This document shows, one piece after another, positions 56,114-63,970 of a DNA stretch of 64,000 bases. The position numbers and the translations under genes were made by a program. The stretch is from NCBI GenBank assembly GCA_024742455.1, contig JANSYL010000001.1, positions 310,001 through 374,000 of the forward strand, given 5' to 3'. The notes under the pieces were generated by a model. It saw only the letters and a list, made by a program, of their open reading frames with translations, was not told the origin of the DNA and made no database searches. The stretch comes from Paracoccaceae bacterium (lineage in GTDB: Bacteria > Pseudomonadota > Alphaproteobacteria > Rhodobacterales > Rhodobacteraceae). Positions within the stretch are counted from its first letter, which is position 1. The number at the start of each line of letters is the position of its first letter.

Positions 56114-56604
56114 GCCACCGCCTCCCGCAGGGTCAGCGGCTTGCGCATCACCGCGTTCGGAATGGCGACGCCGCCGCGATCGACGCTCTGGCGCGCCACG
56201 AGATGCCAGCCCCGGCGCATGAAGAACCGTTCGGCAAGCTTGCTGGCCTCGGTCTCAAGCACGCGGCACCCGGCGACCCGCGCGCGCCCCTCGATGACGG
56301 CATAAAGCACCTCGGCCACCCCCCGGCCCATCTGTTCGGGGGCGACATAGGCAAAGTCGAGAAACCCGGTGCCGGTGTTGATCGTCATGAATCCCGCGGG
56401 CGTGCCATCACATTCGGCCACGATCGTGTCGGCCACGGTCAGCCGCGCCACCCATTCCGACCCCTCGGGGATCGCGGGCGACCATGCCGCGCGTTCGCGT
56501 TCGGAATAATGATCCTGCGCCCCGTCCCGCACCGCACGGTGAAAGATCTGCGCAAGCGCCGGTGCATCCCCGTCGCGATAAGGCCGGATCAACAACCCGT
56601 TCAT
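56110..56604 (-). CDS. GNAT family N-acetyltransferase
   Basis: A 164-residue acetyltransferase. GNAT features are LIRPYRDGDAPALAQIFHRA, the VADTIVAECDGTPAGFMTIN strand, the acetyl-CoA-binding turn VAPEQMGRGVAEVLYAVIEG and EASKLAERFFMRRGWHLVAR. It overlaps metZ and the amidotransferase gene by 4 nt each, so all three share one transcript and possibly the SAM-II leader. Confidence 0.9.
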   Translation of the reverse strand: MNGLLIRPYRDGDAPALAQIFHRAVRDGAQDHYSERERAAWSPAIPEGSEWVARLTVADTIVAECDGTPAGFMTINTGTGFLDFAYVAPEQMGRGVAEVLYAVIEGRARVAGCRVLETEASKLAERFFMRRGWHLVARQSVDRGGVAIPNAVMRKPLTLREAVA

Positions 56605-57809
56605 GCCGCCCCCGGGGCCGCCGCCAGCGCCGCGTGCAGATCGGCGATCAGGTCATCGGCGTCCTCCAGCCCCACCGACAGGCGCAGGGTACCGGGCGTG
56701 ATGCCCAGTGCGGCGCGCTGATCCTCGGTCAGGCGCTGGTGGGTGGTGGTGGCGGGGTGGGTGATGATCGACTTCGCATCGCCAAGATTGTTGGAAATGG
56801 TGATCAGCTTCAGCGCGTTCAGCACGGCGAAGGCCGCCGCCTGCCCGCCCTTAACCTCGAGCGCGATGACGGTGCCGCCCTGTTCCATCTGGCGCATCGC
56901 CAACGCGTGCTGCGGGTGGGACGAGAGGCCGGGAAAGATCACACGGGCCAGTGCGGCATGCCCGTCCAGCGCCTGCGCGATCCGCAGCGCCGTGGCCGCC
57001 TGCGCCCGGCAGCGCAAGTCCACCGTTTCCAGCGATTTCAAAAGCACCCAGGCGTTGAAGGGCGACATCGCCCCGCCGGTGTGCTTGGCATAGGGTTCGA
57101 TGGTCTTGCGGATGAAGTCGCGGGTGCCGAGCACGACACCGCCCAGGCACCGCCCCTGCCCGTCGATATGCTTGGTGGCCGAATAAATCACCACATCGGC
57201 GCCCAGCCCGATCGTGTCCTGAAACACCGGCGTGGCAAAGACATTGTCGACGATGACGGCGGCGCCCGCGGCATGGGCGATATCGGCCACGGCGGCGATA
57301 TCGATCACCTCGAGCACGGGGTTCGAGATCGACTCGAAGAACACCGCCTTCGTGCCGGGCCGGACTGCGGCGCGCCAGGCGTCCAGATCGGTGCCATCGA
57401 CAAATGTCACCTCGACCCCGTAGCGCGGCAGGATTTCCTCGAGGATGTAGAGGCACGATCCGAACAGCGCCCGTGCCGCGACCACGTGATCGCCCGCCTT
57501 CAGCATCGCCGTCAGCGCGGCGTTGACGGCGGCCATGCCGCTGGCGGTGGCGAATGCATCCTCGGCCCCTTCCAGCGCCGCGATCCGATCTTCGAACATG
57601 CGCACGGTGGGGTTGCCGTAGCGGGCGTAGATATATTCATCCGGCCCGGCCTCGATGAACCGCGCCTCGGCCGCTTCGGCGCTGTCATAGACGAAGCCCT
57701 GCGTCAGGAAGAGCGCCTCGCTCACCTCGCCATACTGGCTGCGTCTTGTCCCGGCATGAATCGCGCGGGTGCGCGGCTTCCAGGACGGGTTCGGGGTGGT
57801 ATCCTTCAT
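56601..57809 (-). CDS. metZ: O-succinylhomoserine sulfhydrylase
   Basis: A 402-residue PLP enzyme of the Cys/Met metabolism family. It adds sulfide to O-succinylhomoserine to give homocysteine. The PLP lysine is in YSATKHIDGQGRCLGGVVLG. Also YIYARYGNPTVRMFEDRIAA and AKSIITHPATTTHQRLTEDQ near the C-terminus. The start at 57809 follows AAAGGAG. A SAM-II riboswitch and a terminator hairpin precede it, giving feedback by S-adenosylmethionine. Confidence 0.96.
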   Translation of the reverse strand: MKDTTPNPSWKPRTRAIHAGTRRSQYGEVSEALFLTQGFVYDSAEAAEARFIEAGPDEYIYARYGNPTVRMFEDRIAALEGAEDAFATASGMAAVNAALTAMLKAGDHVVAARALFGSCLYILEEILPRYGVEVTFVDGTDLDAWRAAVRPGTKAVFFESISNPVLEVIDIAAVADIAHAAGAAVIVDNVFATPVFQDTIGLGADVVIYSATKHIDGQGRCLGGVVLGTRDFIRKTIEPYAKHTGGAMSPFNAWVLLKSLETVDLRCRAQAATALRIAQALDGHAALARVIFPGLSSHPQHALAMRQMEQGGTVIALEVKGGQAAAFAVLNALKLITISNNLGDAKSIITHPATTTHQRLTEDQRAALGITPGTLRLSVGLEDADDLIADLHAALAAAPGAA

Positions 57810-57839
57810 TCCCCGGTCTCCTTTGCCCTTGGCGCGGAC

Positions 57840-57873
57840 AAAAAAGCCCCCGCGCCTGCCATGGCCGGGGGCT
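57840..57873 (-). terminator. Intrinsic terminator between the SAM-II aptamer and metZ
   Basis: On the minus strand AGCCCCCG (57873-57866), a 13-nt loop, CGGGGGCT (57852-57845) and a run of T (57844-57840) form a strong terminator. It lies 30 nt before the metZ start. CCCGCGC (57886-57880) could pair with GCGCGGG in its 3' arm, an antiterminator option. It fits transcription attenuation. Confidence 0.8.
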
Positions 57874-57898
57874 ACGCCTGCGCGGGCGTCTTCCTCGA

Positions 57899-57954
57899 CC
57901 TCTTTAGCGGTATGTTTCGCGTGGCCCGCAATCCGGTTCACAAATCGCCACGGG
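57899..57954 (-). ncRNA. SAM-II riboswitch (metZ leader)
   Basis: The minus strand reads CCGTGGCGATTTG, then CCGGATTGCGGGCCACG, then GAAACATACCGCTAAAGAGG. This matches the SAM-II consensus layout: P1 CGTGGC pairs with GCCACG, and GCGG can pair with CCGC in the pseudoknot before the CGCTAAAGA end. SAM-II aptamers bind S-adenosylmethionine and control methionine genes in alphaproteobacteria. Boundaries are approximate. Confidence 0.92.
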
Positions 57955-57958
57955 GAAC

Positions 57959-57987
57959 GGCCTACGCCGCGCGGCGGCAGGGGTCAA
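57959..57987 (-). promoter_or_regulatory. Putative metZ promoter
   Basis: On the minus strand TTGACC (57987-57982), a 17-nt spacer and TAGGCC (57964-57959) place the transcript start near 57952, at the 5' end of the SAM-II aptamer. Good -35, weak -10. Confidence 0.6.
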
Positions 57988-58082
57988 GCGGGCGCGCCCG
58001 CGTCACGGAAATGTCGCAAGAGGTTCACCCAAATGTTGCGGAACCTGCGTATCCGCGCCTCAACGGCTGGTAGGGGCAGGCC

Positions 58083-59000
58083 ATGGCGTTGATACGGGTA
58101 GATGCCGATGTGACGGGATTGTCCGGGCTGGCCGGGCTGGGCGCCGCCCTTGCCGGCCTGCCGCGCGCCGCATCGGTGACGATCATGACGCACGGGTTGC
58201 GCTTTGATCCGGCCGATCCCGAACATGACCCGCATACCCATATCCTGTCCTTCACCCCCCGCGCCTGCTGGAAGGCGGTAAGCTGGCCACGCCACCTGCA
58301 TCTGGACCGGCAGGCCGACCGGCTGGGCATCGCCTTTGGCTGGCCGGCCCGGGGCGCGCTGCCTGCCGTTGCTGCCCGCGCCTTCGACGCAGGCGCCGCG
58401 ATGGGCCGCCTGGTCCAGGAAATCCAGCGCCGCCGGCCCGATCTCAAGGTCAGCATCATCGCTCATTCGCTTGGCGTGCGGGTGGCGCTGACGGCGGTCG
58501 CGGCCCTGCCGCCCGGAGCGGTGCACCGGCTGATCCTGTTGTCGGGCGCCGAATACCTGGCCACGGCGGCGGCCGCTTTCGCCCATGCCGCGCCCGGGGG
58601 GACACGGGTTCTGAATGTCGGCAGCGGCGAGAACGCGGTTTTCGACGGGCTGTTCCGGCTCTGCGTTCCCGCGCCGCTGCGCGATGACCGTACGGTGGCC
58701 GCGGGCCTGCCCGACCGGCCGGGCTGGACCGATCTGCGGGTCGACAATGCAGGCCACCGGCAGGTTCTGCGCGATTTCGGGGTGCGCACCCGGGCGCCGG
58801 TGACACGGGTCTGCCATTGGTCCACCTATCTCAGGCCCGGTCTTTTTGCCCTGTACCGCCGGGTGCTGGACCCCGAGGCGCCCGGTTTCCTGACGCGCCT
58901 GGATGCAGCGCTGGACGCGGCCGGACGCCCGCCGCGGAGGGATGCAGGCGTCATGGGTGTCGTGGCCGGGGCGGTCATGCCCACCCTGCTGCGGCCCTGA
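58083..59000 (+). CDS. Alpha/beta hydrolase
   Basis: A 305-residue enzyme with the early strand ASVTIMTHGLRFDPADPEHD and the nucleophile elbow VSIIAHSLGVRVALTAVAAL (Ser in HSLG). A late acidic residue may be in TDLRVDNAGHRQVLRDFGV with the His. There is no signal peptide. It is divergent from the metZ leader; substrate unknown. Confidence 0.82.
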   Translation: MALIRVDADVTGLSGLAGLGAALAGLPRAASVTIMTHGLRFDPADPEHDPHTHILSFTPRACWKAVSWPRHLHLDRQADRLGIAFGWPARGALPAVAARAFDAGAAMGRLVQEIQRRRPDLKVSIIAHSLGVRVALTAVAALPPGAVHRLILLSGAEYLATAAAAFAHAAPGGTRVLNVGSGENAVFDGLFRLCVPAPLRDDRTVAAGLPDRPGWTDLRVDNAGHRQVLRDFGVRTRAPVTRVCHWSTYLRPGLFALYRRVLDPEAPGFLTRLDAALDAAGRPPRRDAGVMGVVAGAVMPTLLRP

Positions 59001-59141
59001 TCATGGCCCTGCGGCACGCCGGGACGGCATCGCACGGGGGAAAACCCCACCCCGCTCAGCCGGTGCTTTCTTTCCCGGCCAAACCCTTCTAGTCTGTCTG
59101 CGCTGCCGCAGGCGCAGCCCGCAAACGACCATGGACGACCG

Positions 59142-59231
59142 ATGAGTTCCAGCTTTCTGCAAGGCGTCGCCTTTTTCGCGCTGACGATCGTGATCCTCGG
59201 CGCCATCTTCGGCGGGTTCGGGGCCCTTTGA
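59142..59231 (+). CDS. 29-residue membrane peptide heading the XpaC-TelA cluster
   Basis: The frame encodes MSSSFLQGVAFFALTIVILG followed by nine more residues, one transmembrane helix with a Gly-rich end. It stops 2 nt before the XpaC-like start, so its translation would reach the next ribosome binding site. Too short for usual gene calling. A 141-nt gap to the hydrolase precedes it. Unknown; position supports a membrane partner of the cluster. Confidence 0.6.
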   Translation: MSSSFLQGVAFFALTIVILGAIFGGFGAL

Positions 59232-59233
59232 GC

Positions 59234-60148
59234 ATGGCGAAACGGTTCGGAGGAGAATTCAGCCCGACCGGCCAGCGCGCCGATGGCACGGCGCGTGAAA
59301 TGGTCACCGCCGAACGCATCAGCGTGGCCAGTTTCAAGGGCCGCAAGCCGCAGCGCCACGCCGCCAAGATCAACCTGTTCTTCATCCTGCCGCTGGCGGT
59401 GATGTTTACCGCCTTCTTCCAGACCGTGACCGCGATGGCGACCGATCTGGCCGGGGGGGCGGTGTTGCTGCTTGCAGCCTGGCTGACGCGCGACGGGGTG
59501 CGGGCCGAGGATGCGTTCAACGAACGCAAGGTCGCCCGCCGCCCCGCCATTCCGCGCAAGATGTTCGCCGCCGTGCTGACCGGCATCGGCACCGGTCTTC
59601 TGGTGTTCGGCGGCCAGTGGGACATCGCCCCCGCGATCATCGTGGGCACTGTGGCGGGCGCGCTGCATGTCGCGTCCTTCGGGCTGGACCCGATGCGCGA
59701 CAAGGGGCTGGAGGGGGCCGACCGGCTGCAGACCGAACGCATCGCACGCAAGATCGACGAGGCCGAAAAGGTGCTGGACCAGATGACGGATGCCATCAAG
59801 CGCGCCCGCGACCGGCAGCTGGAATCGCGCGTGGACGCTTTCGAGATGACGGTGCGACAGATGTTCCGCCAGGTCGAGGAAGACCCCCGCGACCTGACGC
59901 CCGCGCGCCGGTATCTCGGGGTGTATCTGCAAGGTGCGCGCGATGCGACGATGCAGTTCGTCGATCTGTACGGGCGCAACCGCGACCCGCAGATCCGCAC
60001 CGATTACATCGCCTTCCTGGACGACCTGGAAACCAATTTCGCCGCCCGCAATGCCGCGATGCTGACCGATGACCGCACCAATTTCGATGTCGAGATCGAA
60101 GTTCTGCAAGACCGGCTGAAACGAGAAAACCTGCCAATCGAGGGATGA
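59234..60148 (+). CDS. XpaC-like protein (5-bromo-4-chloroindolyl phosphate hydrolysis family)
   Basis: A 304-residue protein with a basic N-terminus, two hydrophobic helical hairpins (about 48-90 and 110-150) and a long helical cytoplasmic part (RIARKIDEAEKVLDQMTDAI, ESRVDAFEMTVRQMFRQVEE, DPRDLTPARRYLGVYLQGAR). The latter is diagnostic for XpaC. XpaC proteins have an uncertain role; partners are TelA proteins. It is 10 nt upstream of telA. Confidence 0.88.
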   Translation: MAKRFGGEFSPTGQRADGTAREMVTAERISVASFKGRKPQRHAAKINLFFILPLAVMFTAFFQTVTAMATDLAGGAVLLLAAWLTRDGVRAEDAFNERKVARRPAIPRKMFAAVLTGIGTGLLVFGGQWDIAPAIIVGTVAGALHVASFGLDPMRDKGLEGADRLQTERIARKIDEAEKVLDQMTDAIKRARDRQLESRVDAFEMTVRQMFRQVEEDPRDLTPARRYLGVYLQGARDATMQFVDLYGRNRDPQIRTDYIAFLDDLETNFAARNAAMLTDDRTNFDVEIEVLQDRLKRENLPIEG

Positions 60149-60158
60149 GGACCCGCCC

Positions 60159-61340
60159 ATGACCACCGAAATCCGCGCCAAGGCCGAAGAGGCCGCCAAG
60201 CTTGTCGATGAATTGAACGCCGTCGTTCTGCCCGAACCGTCGGCCGATCTGGTGCCGCTGCCCGAGGCCGACAAGCCGACGGCCAAGCAGATCACCGACC
60301 GGATTGCCCAGATCGACATGTCGGACACCAATTCGATCGTGACATTCGGGTCGAGCGCGCAGTCCGAATTGCAGCAGATTTCGCAATCGATGCTGCAGGG
60401 TGTGAAAAACAAGGATGTGGGCCCGGCGGGCGATTCCTTGCGCGAAATCGTCGGCACGATCCGCGGGTTCTCGGTGGACGAGCTGGACCCCAACCGCCGC
60501 CGCAGCTGGTGGGAACGTCTGTTCGGCCGCGCCGCGCCGATCCATGATTTCATCGCGAAATACGAGGACGTGCAGGGCCAGATCGACAAGATCACCGACA
60601 ACCTGCTGGGCCATGAGCACACGCTGATGAAGGACATCAAGGCGCTCGACAAGCTCTATGAGAAGACGCTGGATTTCTATGACGAGCTGGCGCTTTACAT
60701 CGCGGCCGGGGAAGAAAAGCTGCGGGTTCTGGACGAGGAAGAAATCCCCGCCAAGGCCGCAGAGGTCGACGCAGCGCCCGAGGCCGACCAGGTGATGAAG
60801 GCGCAGGAGTTGCGCGACCTGCGCGCCGCCCGCGATGACCTGGAACGCCGGGTCCACGACCTGAAACTGACGCGGCAGGTCACGATGCAGTCGCTGCCGT
60901 CGATCCGGCTGGTGCAGGAAAACGACAAGTCGCTGGTGACCAAGATCAATTCGACCCTCGTCAACACCGTGCCGCTGTGGGAAACGCAGCTGGCGCAGGC
61001 GCTGGCGATCCAGCGCTCGACCGAGGCCGCGAAGGCCGTGCGCGAGGCCAGCGACCTGACCAACGAGCTTCTGACCAAGAACGCCGAGAACCTGCGCGAA
61101 TCGAACCGCATGGTCCGTGAGGAGATGGAGCGCGGCGTGTTCGACATCGAGGCGGTCAAGGCGGCCAATGCCGAACTGATCGCCACCATCGAGGAAAGCC
61201 TGGCCATCGCCGACGAAGGCAAGCGCCGCCGCGCCGAGGCCGAAGCGGAGATGCAGAAGATGGAGGCCGAACTGCGCGACACGCTGGCATCGGCCTCGGC
61301 CCCGCGGCCCGACCCGGCCCCGGCCGCGCCGCAAAGCTGA
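60159..61340 (+). CDS. TelA/KlaA-family toxic anion resistance protein
   Basis: A 393-residue helical protein. TelA features are SIVTFGSSAQSELQQISQSM, WWERLFGRAAPIHDFIAKYE, TLMKDIKALDKLYEKTLDFY, and SIRLVQENDKSLVTKINSTL. TelA was linked to tellurite resistance on RK2 plasmids; in chromosomes its role is a general envelope/phage/colicin stress response. The gene is followed 4 nt later by the DUF2927 gene. Confidence 0.93.
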   Translation: MTTEIRAKAEEAAKLVDELNAVVLPEPSADLVPLPEADKPTAKQITDRIAQIDMSDTNSIVTFGSSAQSELQQISQSMLQGVKNKDVGPAGDSLREIVGTIRGFSVDELDPNRRRSWWERLFGRAAPIHDFIAKYEDVQGQIDKITDNLLGHEHTLMKDIKALDKLYEKTLDFYDELALYIAAGEEKLRVLDEEEIPAKAAEVDAAPEADQVMKAQELRDLRAARDDLERRVHDLKLTRQVTMQSLPSIRLVQENDKSLVTKINSTLVNTVPLWETQLAQALAIQRSTEAAKAVREASDLTNELLTKNAENLRESNRMVREEMERGVFDIEAVKAANAELIATIEESLAIADEGKRRRAEAEAEMQKMEAELRDTLASASAPRPDPAPAAPQS

Positions 61341-61344
61341 CGTC

Positions 61345-62274
61345 TTGCGTCACCTCCGGTTCAGCCACGCCCTGATCGGTCTGGCCAGCCTTGTGCTGGC
61401 CAGCTGCGTGGCTGCGCCGACCCCGCCGACGATGCCCGCCCCGGCGCCGCCGCGACCCGACACCGCGTCGGAAACCGCAACCTTTGCCGCGTTCTACCGC
61501 AATATCGAGGCACGGCTGGTGGGCGATGGGTTGCTGCGCACCGATGACGGCAGCCGCGACACCACGCTGACGCCCGAGATGCTGGCCGGCAATTTCGAAC
61601 GCATAGCACTTTACAGCGAATATGCGCTGGCCAACGGCCGGTTCGTGGCGCGCGAAACCCCGTCGACCCTGCGCCGGTGGAGCGAGCCGGTGCGCCTTCA
61701 GCCGCATTTCGGCGCCTCGGTTCCCGCCGCGCAACGCGCCCAGGACCGGTCCGTTCTCAGCACCTATGCCGCGCGGCTGGCGCAGGTGTCGGGCCACCCG
61801 ATCCGCACCGTCGAGCAGGGCGGCAATTTCCATGTGCTCTACCTCAACCGCGAGGAACAGGTGAATGCCGGTGCGCTGATCCGGCAATTGATGCCCGGCG
61901 CCAGCGACGCCACCATCGACGAGATCGAGAGGATGCCGCGGTCGATCTTCTGCGCGGTCTACGCGTTTTCGCAAAGCGGCCAGGCCCCGGTCTATGTCTC
62001 GGCTATCGCGATCATCCGGGCCGAACACCCCGATCTTCTGCGCCGGTCCTGCGTGCATGAAGAGGTAGCGCAGGGCCTTGGCCTGCCCAATGACAGCCCC
62101 GATGTGCGCCCGTCGATCTTCAACGACGATGACGAATTCGCGCTGCTGACGCGCCATGACGAATTGCTGCTGCGCATGCTTTACGACCGGCGCCTGAGTG
62201 TCGGCATGACACCCGACAGCGCCCGTGACACGGTGCGCCGCATCGCCGAGGAGTATCTCGGCCAGGCCAGCTGA
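61345..62274 (+). CDS. DUF2927 lipoprotein
   Basis: A 309-residue protein. A lipobox LVLASC places the lipid-anchored Cys at residue 21; a Pro-rich linker follows. The DUF2927 core includes RWSEPVRLQPHFGASVPA, SIFCAVYAFSQSG, RRSCVHEEVAQGLGLPNDSP and ALLTRHDELLLRMLYDRRLS, where HEE..GLG resembles a zinc metalloprotease site. I chose TTG 61345 because it gives the lipoprotein signal, though the ribosome binding site is poor. Confidence 0.85.
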   Translation: MRHLRFSHALIGLASLVLASCVAAPTPPTMPAPAPPRPDTASETATFAAFYRNIEARLVGDGLLRTDDGSRDTTLTPEMLAGNFERIALYSEYALANGRFVARETPSTLRRWSEPVRLQPHFGASVPAAQRAQDRSVLSTYAARLAQVSGHPIRTVEQGGNFHVLYLNREEQVNAGALIRQLMPGASDATIDEIERMPRSIFCAVYAFSQSGQAPVYVSAIAIIRAEHPDLLRRSCVHEEVAQGLGLPNDSPDVRPSIFNDDDEFALLTRHDELLLRMLYDRRLSVGMTPDSARDTVRRIAEEYLGQAS

Positions 62275-62310
62275 GCCGCCCCCGTTTTTCAACGCAACAA
62301 AGGACAAAAA

Positions 62311-62754
62311 ATGATGCGTGCCATCTCCCTTGCCGTCGGGCTGATCCTGGTGGGACCGCTTGCCGCGCAAGCCTGCCCCACCCTCGGCAGCCCGATGGCG
62401 ATGCAGATCGTCACCGAGGCAGATTTCGGCGACCAGGGGGCGCGGTTCCCGGTGGTTGCCGGCGGCGATGTCTACCTGGGCAATTGCGGCTATCCCGGCG
62501 GCTACACGATCACCCAGCCCGATTTCTCCTTTGACATGCGCGGCGTCTACGGCCCGATCCAGGTGTCGGTGGACAGCCCCGGTTGCGACACGCTCCTGCT
62601 GATCAACGGCCCTGACGGGTCGTGGTATTACGACGATGACAGCTCGGGCGACCTGATGCCCTGGGTCGAGGTGGTCGCCAGCGACGGATTGCTTGACGTC
62701 TGGGTCGGCACCTATGGGGGCGAATACTGCGACGCCACGCTGATCCTTTACTGA
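62311..62754 (+). CDS. Secreted four-cysteine beta-sandwich-like protein (family A, second copy)
   Basis: A 147-residue protein with a signal peptide (to about residue 20, LAAQ) and cysteines 22, 59, 92 and 140. Spacing 37-33-48 almost equals 37-35-48 in the protein at 44851-45324; NCGY, PDFSFDMRGVYG, CDTLLLING, DDDSSG and WVGTYGGEYCDATL also match. ATG 62311 is used, ATG 62314 possible. Its position next to XpaC-TelA suggests envelope stress. Confidence 0.85.
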   Translation: MMRAISLAVGLILVGPLAAQACPTLGSPMAMQIVTEADFGDQGARFPVVAGGDVYLGNCGYPGGYTITQPDFSFDMRGVYGPIQVSVDSPGCDTLLLINGPDGSWYYDDDSSGDLMPWVEVVASDGLLDVWVGTYGGEYCDATLILY

Positions 62755-62763
62755 CCCCTCCCC

Positions 62764-62807
62764 GCCCCGATCCCGCGATTCCGTCTTGGACCTGCGCGGA
62801 TCGGGGC
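62764..62807. repeat. Perfect 10-bp inverted repeat between the secreted-protein and SPFH genes
   Basis: GCCCCGATCC (62764-62773) and GGATCGGGGC (62798-62807), loop 24 nt. It begins 10 nt after the stop codon and has no T tract. It could be a regulatory dyad for the SPFH gene or a stem that limits readthrough. Confidence 0.6.
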
Positions 62808-62848
62808 GATATCATCGCGCCAAAGCCAGAACAGAACGGACCCACGCC

Positions 62849-63970
62849 ATGCCGATCTTCGATTTCCTTTCCGGTCAGTTCATCGACGTCATCGAATGGA
62901 CCGACGACACCCGCGACACGATGGTCTACCGGTTCGAACGCTACGGCCATGAAATCAAGTATGGCGCCAAGCTTACCGTGCGCGAGGGGCAGACCGCCGT
63001 CTTCATCCACGAAGGGCAGCTGGCCGACGTGTTCACCCCCGGTCTCTACATGCTCGAGACCAACAACATGCCGATCATGACCAATCTTCAGCATTGGGAT
63101 CACGGTTTCAAATCGCCCTTCAAGTCCGAGATCTATTTCGTCAACACGAACCGGTTCACCGACCTGAAATGGGGCACCAAGAACCCGATCATGCTGCGCG
63201 ATCCGGAATTCGGGCCGACGCGCATCCGCGCCTTTGGCACCTACACGGTCAAGGTCGCAGATGCGGGCCGGTTCATGACCGAGATCGTGGGCACCGACGG
63301 CGAGTTCACCACCGATGAGGTGACGTTCCAGATCCGCAACATCATCGTGCAACAGTTCAGCCAGACGGTGGCGGGTTCGGGCGTGCCGGTGCTGGACATG
63401 GCGGGCAATACCGGTGAGTTCGGCAAGCTTGTGGCCCAGAAAATCTCGGAGACGATCGCCGCCTACGGCCTGACCCTGCCCGAGCTTTACATCGAGAACA
63501 TCTCGCTGCCGCCCGCAGTGGAAGAGGCGCTGGACAAGCGCACCTCGATGGGCGTGGTGGGCGATCTGGGCAAGTACCAGCAATTCGCCGCGGCCGAGGC
63601 GATGCAGGCCGCCGCCTCGAATCCGGGCGGCGATGGCGGCATGGGCGCAGGCCTTGGCATGGGGATGGGCATGGCGATGGCCAACCAGATGGCCAATACC
63701 GGCCCCTGGGGCGCGCAGCCGCAGGCCGCTCCCGCTGCACCGCCCCCGCCGCCGGTCGAACATGTCTGGCACATCGCCGAGAGCGGCGCGACCAAGGGGC
63801 CGTTCTCCAAGGCCGCGCTGGGCCGGATGGTCGCCAGCGGTGAGATGACGCGCGAGACAATGGTCTGGACCCAAGGACAGGATGGCTGGATGAAGGCCGA
63901 GGACGTGACGGAGCTGGCGCAGCTTTTCACCGTCCTGCCGCCACCCCCGCCCCCGCCGCCGGCGGGCTGA
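62849..63970 (+). CDS. SPFH-domain protein with C-terminal GYF_2 domain
   Basis: A 373-residue protein. The SPFH core (residues about 15-230) begins FLSGQFIDVIEWTDDTRDTM, with LTVREGQTAVFIHEGQLADV and GTYTVKVADAGRFMTEIVGT. Then a GGMGAGLGMGMGMAMA linker and proline-rich spacer. Then the GYF_2 domain (about 312-368, HVWHIAESGATKGPFSKAAL, then LGRMVASGEMTRETMVWTQG). It ends in eight prolines. It resembles the YdjI/virion-core branch of SPFH. Function unknown; membrane-scaffold or binding role inferred. Confidence 0.9.
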   Translation: MPIFDFLSGQFIDVIEWTDDTRDTMVYRFERYGHEIKYGAKLTVREGQTAVFIHEGQLADVFTPGLYMLETNNMPIMTNLQHWDHGFKSPFKSEIYFVNTNRFTDLKWGTKNPIMLRDPEFGPTRIRAFGTYTVKVADAGRFMTEIVGTDGEFTTDEVTFQIRNIIVQQFSQTVAGSGVPVLDMAGNTGEFGKLVAQKISETIAAYGLTLPELYIENISLPPAVEEALDKRTSMGVVGDLGKYQQFAAAEAMQAAASNPGGDGGMGAGLGMGMGMAMANQMANTGPWGAQPQAAPAAPPPPPVEHVWHIAESGATKGPFSKAALGRMVASGEMTRETMVWTQGQDGWMKAEDVTELAQLFTVLPPPPPPPPAG

